A stretch of 22,246 nt of DNA from Leptolinea sp. UBA1437 (GTDB taxonomy: Bacteria > Chloroflexota > Anaerolineae > Anaerolineales > Anaerolineaceae). This document shows, one piece after another, positions 1 to 5,460 of the stretch. Under the pieces are notes generated by a model. It saw nothing but the letters and a program-made list of their open reading frames with translations. It had not been told where the DNA came from and made no database searches. The position numbers and the translations under genes were made by a program. The stretch is from the NCBI GenBank assembly GCA_002329625.1, contig DCTP01000150.1:1137-23382 (forward strand). Reading direction: 5' to 3'. The first letter of the stretch is position 1. Every line of letters starts with the position of its first letter.

Positions 1-897
1 TATATTTATAAGAGCAATTTACGTTCTTATCGCGATTTACCGATCCGATACGCCGAAATGGGAACGGTTTACCGCTATGAACGAAGCGGTGTTCTGCACG
101 GACTGACCCGCGTTCGGGGTTTTACGCAAGACGATGCTCATCATTTTTGCCGTCCCGACCAAATGCCCGCGGAAATCGATTTTGTTGTGGAATTTTCCCT
201 GCATATTCTGCGCGCGTTCGGTTTTGAAGAGTTTCAGGCATATCTCAGTACCAAACCTGAAAAATCGGTAGGTGAGCCGGAACGTTGGAAAGCGGCTGAG
301 TCGGCTTTGGAGGATTCGTTGAAACGACATAATTTGCCCTATGAAATTGATCCGGGCGGCGGGGCTTTTTACGGACCGAAGATCGATTTCAAGGTGAAGG
401 ATGCCATCGGACGAGAATGGCAGTTGACAACTATCCAATTTGACTTCAATGAGCCAGAGCGATTTGATTTAACCTATATCGCCGAAGACGGTCAACCGAC
501 TCGACCTTACATGATTCATCGGGCGCTGTTGGGAAGCATGGAACGCTTTTTCGGTGTTTTGATTGAACATTACGGCGGAGCTTTCCCGGCGTGGCTGGCT
601 CCGGTTCAAGCCGAAATCATTCCGATTGCCGATCGCCATATCGATTATGCCAATGAATTGGCAGCGCGGCTGCGGCAAAACCGCTTTCGGGTTCATGTGG
701 ATACCCGGACGGATCGAATGAATGCCAAGATTCGCGATGCGCAGAAAGAAAAAATACCGTATATGCTGATCGTCGGTGATAAGGAAATGGAAAATCAACA
801 GGTGTCCCTACGAAAACGAAGCGGAGAGGACTTAGGAGCGATGCCTGTCGCCGATTTTATCTCACTGGCGACGGATGAAGTCGAAAAGAAAATCTGA
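1..897 (+). CDS. thrS: Threonyl-tRNA synthetase, 3' part (5' end outside window)
   Basis: Charges tRNA-Thr with threonine in the cytoplasm. The reading frame is open from base 1 (residues before the first ATG at 58 read YRDLPIRYAEMG, a class II synthetase segment), so the true start lies upstream. About 298 residues are present. Visible family hallmarks are motif 2 (RVRGFTQDDAH, with the Zn-ligand-type His of DDAH), the GPKIDF strand, TIQFDF, motif 3 with MIHRALLGSMERF, and WLAPVQ leading into the anticodon-binding domain (VDTRTDRMNAKIRDAQ, then IPYMLIVGDKE). The N-terminal TGS/editing domains and most of the catalytic core are cut off. The gene ends with TGA followed within about 10 bases by a strong hairpin. 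No damage is visible in the part seen. Confidence 0.97.
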   Translation, partial: YIYKSNLRSYRDLPIRYAEMGTVYRYERSGVLHGLTRVRGFTQDDAHHFCRPDQMPAEIDFVVEFSLHILRAFGFEEFQAYLSTKPEKSVGEPERWKAAESALEDSLKRHNLPYEIDPGGGAFYGPKIDFKVKDAIGREWQLTTIQFDFNEPERFDLTYIAEDGQPTRPYMIHRALLGSMERFFGVLIEHYGGAFPAWLAPVQAEIIPIADRHIDYANELAARLRQNRFRVHVDTRTDRMNAKIRDAQKEKIPYMLIVGDKEMENQQVSLRKRSGEDLGAMPVADFISLATDEVEKKI

Positions 898-904
898 TGT
901 TCGG

Positions 905-935
905 AAGAGGATCGGTACAGCCGATCCTCTTTATT
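905..935 (+). terminator. Rho-independent terminator (or attenuator) after thrS
   Basis: An 11-bp perfect stem (AAGAGGATCGG at 905-915 pairing with CCGATCCTCTT at 921-931) has a 5-base loop and is followed by the short T-rich tail TTTATT. The tail is weak and the next gene begins only about 20 bases later, so some transcription may read through into the PHP gene. Confidence 0.75.
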
Positions 936-956
936 CAATCCATAAAAGAGGCAGCT

Positions 957-1856
957 TTGCATAAGATCGATTTACATATGCATTCAAAATATAGTAACGA
1001 CGGAGAATTTGAGCCGCACACGTTGATGGATCTTTGCTCAAAGGTACCGCTGGATTTGGTTTCTCTGACCGATCATAATTCGGCAAAAGGAAATGTCGAA
1101 GCGGCAAAAAGAGCTAAAGAATTAAATATACTTTTTATTCCCGGGATTGAGATTAACTGTCAGACAAAAAAACGAACCGAAATTCATATGCTTGGGTATG
1201 GAATCGATCCTTTGGACAGCGCTTTCGAAAAAATCGAAAAAGAGGTCATTGAAAGAGAATATGAAGCGGATTTGCTTCGAATCAGAATCTTTCGCAAACT
1301 CGGAGTCATCTTAGACGAAGAAAAGATTCAAAGAGAGACCGAGAAACAACCATTGACCTATCGGGTGATCGCCGAAGTCGCTTTGAGCGAGTACAGAAAT
1401 CACGATCATCCGTTGTTGCAGCCTTATCTGCCGGGCGGAAATCGCAGCGATAATCCTTTGGTCAATTTCTTTTGGGATTTATGTACAACAGGAAAACCCG
1501 CAGATGTACCCGTTGACTATTTACCCGTTCCGAAGGCGATTCAGCTTATTCGAGAAAGTGGCGGTATAGCGGTATTCGCTCATCCCGGTGCGAGTATCGG
1601 GAAAAACGATGCCGAATTAGCCGAAATTGTGGAAGCGGGCATTAGCGGGATTGAAGTATATAGCAGTTATCATGATCGGGAAATGACTCGCTTTTATGAG
1701 ATTCAGGCGCAGAAATACGGCTTGCGGGTCAGTGTCGGAAGTGATTTCCATGGAAGCTTGAAGCCGGCGATTCAATTGGGAAGTGTATCCTGTAACGGAA
1801 GAGAGGAAGAGATCTATTCTTTTATGCAAGAATCGATCTCTTCATCGCCTGCTTAG
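957..1856 (+). CDS. PHP-domain metal-dependent phosphoesterase (TrpH/YciV-like)
   Basis: Probable Mn/Zn-dependent phosphoesterase of the PHP family. The closest functional relatives by motif are 3',5'-nucleoside bisphosphate / short-RNA phosphatases (RNase AM, YciV). Visible metal-binding motifs are DLHMHS (H7, H9), LTDHN (D39, H40), PGIEIN, VFAHPG and the terminal GSDFHG. I chose the TTG at 957: it is preceded by AAAAGAGG at 944-951 and begins directly with the conserved HKIDLHMHS strand, giving 299 residues. The in-frame ATG at 897 overlaps the thrS stop and would translate through the terminator hairpin, so it is unlikely. The stop overlaps the stop of the convergent dcd gene by 4 bases. 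The exact substrate cannot be told from sequence. Confidence 0.88.
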   Translation: MHKIDLHMHSKYSNDGEFEPHTLMDLCSKVPLDLVSLTDHNSAKGNVEAAKRAKELNILFIPGIEINCQTKKRTEIHMLGYGIDPLDSAFEKIEKEVIEREYEADLLRIRIFRKLGVILDEEKIQRETEKQPLTYRVIAEVALSEYRNHDHPLLQPYLPGGNRSDNPLVNFFWDLCTTGKPADVPVDYLPVPKAIQLIRESGGIAVFAHPGASIGKNDAELAEIVEAGISGIEVYSSYHDREMTRFYEIQAQKYGLRVSVGSDFHGSLKPAIQLGSVSCNGREEEIYSFMQESISSSPA

Positions 1857-2425
1857 TTTTTTTCCTCTCGCGCGGTTTCGGGCATAATCTGTCCTTGATA
1901 GCGATTCTGACGTTGGGAATAATCTCTGTCGGGTTTCGATTCCAGACGGCTGAATTGGATTTGGACAACCCGGGCGCCGTAAGGAATAATCACATTATGT
2001 TTTCCTTCATTTTTTAGTTCCAATGTAATGGTACCTTGGAAACCGGCGTCAATCACGCCGGCCATCATATGATTTATAAAAAGTCTGCCTAAGCTTGATT
2101 TCGTATAGACCTGACCGCAAATATCACCGGGCATCCGAAGGAATTCTCGGGAGGATCCGAGAAATATATCGCCGGGTTTAAGCAGAATTCCTTCCTTTGG
2201 ATCAATTTCCTGCAATTCCCAGAAATCATCCGAGTGATGGGCTTTTCCGAAAATTACCTGTCCCGAGTGTTCTTTCGGCCAGCGAACAAAACGTCCCAAT
2301 GAAAGATCTAAAGTATTGGGATTAATTTGGGTTATAACCGTCTCATAATCAATTTCCGAACGATTAAAATCAATCAATCCATTATCGATCAGCTCTTTGA
2401 TCGCATGGTCACAGAGTACGCCCAT
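1853..2425 (-). CDS. dcd: dCTP deaminase
   Basis: Deaminates dCTP to dUTP, feeding dUMP to thymidylate synthesis. The 190 residues match the family's usual size. The core signature is present: TKSSLGRL (S111, R114), then AGVIDAGFQGTITLEL, where E136 sits at the position of the E. coli catalytic Glu138, and a C-terminal QNRYQGQ segment that closes over the triphosphate. Sequence alone does not say whether it is mono-functional or also cleaves dUTP to dUMP; no separate dUTPase is seen in this window. The start lies 17 bases inside the 3' end of thyX, with GAGGAT just upstream, which suggests translational coupling. It is the second gene of a two-gene unit whose product order matches the pathway: Dcd supplies uracil deoxynucleotide and ThyX methylates it. 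Confidence 0.93.
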   Translation of the reverse strand: MGVLCDHAIKELIDNGLIDFNRSEIDYETVITQINPNTLDLSLGRFVRWPKEHSGQVIFGKAHHSDDFWELQEIDPKEGILLKPGDIFLGSSREFLRMPGDICGQVYTKSSLGRLFINHMMAGVIDAGFQGTITLELKNEGKHNVIIPYGARVVQIQFSRLESKPDRDYSQRQNRYQGQIMPETAREEKN

Positions 2426-2936
2426 TTATCCTCTTTTCGAAATAGCCGCAAGATTGAAATTCATGGCAGCCTTGTCGATAGACACAATCGGGTACCAGAA
2501 AACTTACAAGCAAGGGATCCATTTTCTCTATTTCTGATTTAATATTTTCCATAATATTTCTGGTCACAGGATCCGCTCGTTGACAGAGCCGTTTGCGGCT
2601 CATATTGATCAACGCCTGAACGTTCATATCCATTACATGATTCACCAACGCATCTTGTCTTTCGGCTCCCCGATCGGGATTTGAACGCTGGCTCTTGACA
2701 TAATGTTCGACACCGATTTTATGGCGGACAAAATGGACGCTTGCAAAATAGGGGATCTGCCACATCACAACAGTTACCATTAAGGTTCGCATCGGAGAAT
2801 GTTCAGCGTTTAATAGTTTTCTGCGCCATTCTATCGATGGAGAAATCATGTTTTCCTTTCCCTGAGTAACTCGCGCAAGAAACAGACAACGGATCCAATC
2901 TTCTTCCGACGGACTGCGTAAAATCTGAATTTCCAT
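2409..2936 (-). CDS. thyX: Divergent FAD-dependent thymidylate synthase (ThyX-like)
   Basis: Expected to convert dUMP to dTMP using methylene-tetrahydrofolate and FAD/NADPH. The 175-residue protein carries the ThyX core strand SVHFVRHKIGVEHYVKSQRS (residues 66-85). Where classical ThyX has RHR-X7-S, this has R71-H72-K73 and K81 at the serine position, with S82 next. The C-terminal third is unusual: after LINMSRKRLCQRAD comes VPDCVYRQGCHEFQSCGYF, with evenly spaced cysteines C151, C157 and C163. I recall a similar ThyX-annotated subgroup with this tail, but that is memory and not a search. The ATG at 2936 has AAGGAG 8 bases upstream (2945-2950, minus strand). Its 3' end overlaps dcd, which strongly supports a dTMP role. 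Alternatives include a pyrimidine-modifying ThyX paralogue. Confidence 0.78.
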   Translation of the reverse strand: MEIQILRSPSEEDWIRCLFLARVTQGKENMISPSIEWRRKLLNAEHSPMRTLMVTVVMWQIPYFASVHFVRHKIGVEHYVKSQRSNPDRGAERQDALVNHVMDMNVQALINMSRKRLCQRADPVTRNIMENIKSEIEKMDPLLVSFLVPDCVYRQGCHEFQSCGYFEKRINGRTL

Positions 2937-2945
2937 GATGAATCT

Positions 2946-2959
2946 CCTTAATATTAAGG
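2946..2959. promoter_or_regulatory. 14-bp perfect palindrome over the thyX Shine-Dalgarno region
   Basis: CCTTAATATTAAGG is a perfect 14-bp palindrome. On the minus strand its last bases contribute the AAGG of the thyX Shine-Dalgarno AAGGAG. It lies just downstream of the predicted transcription start. It could be a repressor operator, or, as RNA, a 5-bp stem (CCTTA/TAAGG, 4-base loop) hiding the ribosome site. Confidence 0.5.
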
Positions 2960-2966
2960 TTGGCTA

Positions 2967-2972
2967 ATTATA
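2967..2972 (-). promoter_or_regulatory. Putative -10 box of the thyX-dcd promoter
   Basis: The minus strand reads TATAAT here, 31 bases upstream of the thyX ATG. No convincing -35 box lies 16-18 bases upstream. The predicted start of transcription, near 2960, falls at the edge of the palindrome at 2946-2959. Confidence 0.4.
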
Positions 2973-3097
2973 ACGCTTCAAAATCCTTCCCGATTCGATT
3001 TCATTGAATCGATTATTCTGAAGATGAAGGATGAAAACGGATAACAAAATACGCTGAAATGTCTGACAAAAGGCATATACCAAAATTCGACGAATGT

Positions 3098-3106
3098 GCT
3101 AAAATA
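3098..3106 (+). promoter_or_regulatory. Extended -10 promoter for hppA
   Basis: TGCTAAAAT is an extended -10 element (TGn plus TAAAAT). The -35 region 17 bases upstream (ATACCA) is poor, which fits extended -10 promoters. The predicted start of transcription, about 3112-3113, coincides with the base of the long hairpin that follows. Confidence 0.45.
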
Positions 3107-3111
3107 TAATT

Positions 3112-3192
3112 GCTTAAAATGTTCTGAAAAATAGCCTTCTTTTTCGTTTCCCGGGGGAAAAAGAATATTTTTCGAACATTTTTACTGTAGCA
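3112..3192 (+). promoter_or_regulatory. Long hairpin at the predicted 5' end of the hppA leader
   Basis: An imperfect inverted repeat: 3116-3125 pairs with 3175-3184 (10 bp); after a one-base bulge, 3127-3134 pairs with 3167-3174 (8 bp); after a three-base bulge, TTCTTTTTC at 3138-3146 pairs with GAAAAAGAA at 3158-3166 (9 bp). The loop is 11 bases and contains CCCGGG. Beyond a 4-base bulge, TGCT/AGCA adds 4 bp at the base. No transcribed gene lies upstream on this strand, so it is not a terminator of a known gene. It matches no riboswitch I recognise. Confidence 0.7.
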
Positions 3193-3194
3193 TA

Positions 3195-3213
3195 GCGGAA
3201 ACCCCTTTTCCGC
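3195..3213 (+). promoter_or_regulatory. Second hairpin in the hppA leader
   Basis: GCGGAAA (3195-3201) and TTTCCGC (3207-3213) form a perfect 7-bp stem with the loop CCCCT, between the long hairpin and the ribosome binding site (TAGGAG, 3236-3241). No T-tract follows that would make it a clear terminator. Confidence 0.55.
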
Positions 3214-3248
3214 ATCCGTATACAACATCATTTTTTAGGAGCGTTTGA

Positions 3249-5315
3249 ATGAGTAATACAACAGGGTGGTTAATCTTTAGTCTTATTTGTGGTATTGCGT
3301 CACTCATTCTCGGCTTATACCTATTCTTCTGGGTGAAGAAGCAGGATGCCGGAGATGAAAAAGCGCAGGAAATTGCCGGCTGGATTCATGGCGGAGCAAG
3401 AGCTTATCTCAAAAAACTTTATACAGCTTTGATTATCGTTGCCGCGATCATGGCTGTGATTCTGGCTGTCGTCTACACTTTAGATGGCAGCGGCAGAGGG
3501 ATTCAAACTGCTATCTGCTATATCATCGGTGCAGTATGCTCTTCATTAGCTGGTTATCTCGGAATGGAAGTTGCTGTTCGGGCGAACGTTCGTTCTGCGA
3601 CAGCAGCATCTCGAGATTTACCTGCCGCTTTCAATGTTGCATTCCGCGGAGGAGCAGTGATGGGATTCGCCGTGGTCGGAATCGCAACAATCGGTATGAG
3701 TGCCATCTATCTGATTACGAATGAATCACAATTGGTTCTGGCATTCTCTTTAGGCGCTTCTTCGTTGGCGTTGCTGGCTAAAGCCGGCGGCGGTATTTAT
3801 ACGAAGACAGCGGATATCGCCGCTGACCTGGTCGGAAAAGTCGAAGTCGGTATTCCGGAAGATGATCCGCGAAACCCGGCTGTTGTAGCGGATAATGTCG
3901 GTGACAATGTTGGTGATGTTGCTGGAATGGGAGCGGATATTTTTGACAGTTATGTCGCCTCCGCTGTCGCCGCAATGTTGTTGGGTGCAGCAATGGGAGA
4001 GCCGCATTATACGATTCTTCCGTTATTACTTTGCGCACTCGGAATTGTTGCTTCGATTATTGGCGTTTCTATGGTAAAAGTCGGGAAGGAAGGGAAACCC
4101 GGTAAATCCCTTAATATGGGAACTTTTATTACCTGCGGTGCTTTCGCGGTGTTAATGGCTGTCGCGATTTTACTTGTCCCGCAAATCGATAACAGCTTTA
4201 TTTGGGCGATTTTGGTTGGTACCGCAGTCGGTGTCATTATCGGACAGACAAGCGAATTCTTTACCTCCGATGAATACAGCCCCGTAAAACTGACCGCTGA
4301 ATATTCAGGCTCAGGCGCTGCGATTACTATTATCAGCGGTATGAGCTATGGACTTATTTCTATTGTTCCATCCATCATCGGTATTGTAATAGCGATGTTA
4401 GTTTCCTTTTTTGTCTGCGGCGGTATGGGTAATTTCCCGATGGGGATTTATGGCGTCGGTATTTCGGCAGTGGGTATGCTTGCCGTTTCCGGCATGATCG
4501 TTTCGGCAGATGCTTACGGCCCGATTGTCGATAATGCTCGCGGTATTGCTGAAATGGCTGGGATGGATGAAGAAGTGATTGATCGTTCGGATATTCTCGA
4601 TTCAGCCGGTAATACGGCAAAAGCGATTACCAAGGGATTTGCGATTGCTGCGGCTGCATTGACCGTATTGGCGTTGTTTGCCGCATTTGTCAGTGAAGTG
4701 AATCTTGCACTTGCACCGGTTGGAAAATCTTTCAATTTTGAAGATGCCTCATTGATTAATCCGTTGATTCTGGCTGGAATTTTCCTGGGTGCGATGTGCC
4801 CGCCCCTCTTCAGTGCGCTGACAATGAATTCTGTAACGAAAAATGCATTTGCCATGATTGAGGAAATCAGAAGACAATTCCGCGAAGAGCCGGGTATTAT
4901 GGAAGGAAAAGTAAGACCCGATTATAATCGCTGCATCAGCATGGCTGCGAGTGGTGCGTTGACCTCCTTGATTGTTCCCGCAATTATTGCGATTATTTTC
5001 CCGTTGATAGTCGGATTCGTTATGGGTCCGAAAGGACTAACTGGATTTTTGGGTGGCTCGATTATTACGGGTGTGATTTTTGCACTGTTCATGTCGAACG
5101 CGGGTGGCTTATGGGACAATTCTAAAAAATTTATCGAATCTGGTCATTTTGGCGGTAAAGGATCAGAAGCGCATAAAGCGGCTGTGATCGGTGATACAGT
5201 CGGTGATCCGTTTAAGGATACAGCCGGCCCTTCATTGAATACACTGATCACGGTGATGTCCTTGGTGGCTTCTACATTTGCTCCGGTGATTGCGCTTTAT
5301 CATTTGATTCCGTAA
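3249..5315 (+). CDS. hppA: Membrane-bound proton-translocating pyrophosphatase, K+-independent type
   Basis: Couples hydrolysis of cytoplasmic pyrophosphate to proton export across the membrane, recovering energy from biosynthesis. At 688 residues, with about 16 hydrophobic segments, it has the usual family length. The active-site signature is intact: TKTADIAADLVGK, then DDPRNPAVVADNVGDNVGD (205-223), and a C-terminal block with GDTVGDPFKDTAGPSLN. In the segment distinguishing subfamilies, AGNTAKAITKG (453-463), K458 and T461 occupy the positions known from the C. hydrogenoformans enzyme (A460/G463) to decide K+ dependence. Lys and Thr there predict a K+-independent H+ pump rather than a Na+ pump. 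The ATG at 3249 is preceded by TAGGAGCG. It is a single gene with its own promoter, a structured leader and a strong terminator. Confidence 0.97.
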   Translation: MSNTTGWLIFSLICGIASLILGLYLFFWVKKQDAGDEKAQEIAGWIHGGARAYLKKLYTALIIVAAIMAVILAVVYTLDGSGRGIQTAICYIIGAVCSSLAGYLGMEVAVRANVRSATAASRDLPAAFNVAFRGGAVMGFAVVGIATIGMSAIYLITNESQLVLAFSLGASSLALLAKAGGGIYTKTADIAADLVGKVEVGIPEDDPRNPAVVADNVGDNVGDVAGMGADIFDSYVASAVAAMLLGAAMGEPHYTILPLLLCALGIVASIIGVSMVKVGKEGKPGKSLNMGTFITCGAFAVLMAVAILLVPQIDNSFIWAILVGTAVGVIIGQTSEFFTSDEYSPVKLTAEYSGSGAAITIISGMSYGLISIVPSIIGIVIAMLVSFFVCGGMGNFPMGIYGVGISAVGMLAVSGMIVSADAYGPIVDNARGIAEMAGMDEEVIDRSDILDSAGNTAKAITKGFAIAAAALTVLALFAAFVSEVNLALAPVGKSFNFEDASLINPLILAGIFLGAMCPPLFSALTMNSVTKNAFAMIEEIRRQFREEPGIMEGKVRPDYNRCISMAASGALTSLIVPAIIAIIFPLIVGFVMGPKGLTGFLGGSIITGVIFALFMSNAGGLWDNSKKFIESGHFGGKGSEAHKAAVIGDTVGDPFKDTAGPSLNTLITVMSLVASTFAPVIALYHLIP

Positions 5316-5340
5316 TCAATTTTATTCTTGTTTTGATCGA

Positions 5341-5370
5341 AAAGCCTGCTTGATTCAAGCAGGCTTTTTT
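5341..5370 (+). terminator. Rho-independent terminator of hppA
   Basis: A 12-bp perfect stem, AAAGCCTGCTTG (5341-5352) with CAAGCAGGCTTT (5356-5367), has the 3-base loop ATT and ends in six T residues. Confidence 0.95.
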
Positions 5371-5403
5371 GATGAGAAAGAGTCATTTTTTCGATTGTTC
5401 TTG

Positions 5404-5409
5404 TATAAT
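5404..5409 (+). promoter_or_regulatory. Promoter -10 box for the ABC exporter operon
   Basis: Consensus TATAAT lies 51 bases upstream of the first ABC gene start and just after the hppA terminator. The -35 region is not consensus at 16-18 bases spacing. Confidence 0.45.
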
Positions 5410-5460
5410 ACCCATTGCTGCGCGGTAATCCGTGTAAATTATGGGACAGGATGAACTATT

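Noticed and set aside
897..956. ATG at 897 as start of the PHP protein
   Set aside because: It would translate the thrS terminator hairpin and has no ribosome site; the family begins at the HKIDLHMHS strand, which follows the TTG at 957.
3112..3192. Long hairpin as a rho-independent terminator
   Set aside because: No gene upstream on the plus strand would need it, the stem is AT-rich, and thyX on the minus strand is transcribed away from it.
3013..3231. 72-residue minus-strand frame in the thyX-hppA intergenic region
   Set aside because: It runs through both hairpins of the hppA leader and has no domain-like character; it looks like a chance frame in AT-rich DNA.
4514..4855. Long antisense frames inside hppA, ygfK, citrate synthase and thrS (for example 4514-4855, 11470-11865, 14332-14688)
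   Set aside because: All lie opposite strongly conserved genes, lack ribosome sites and have compositions typical of shadow frames.
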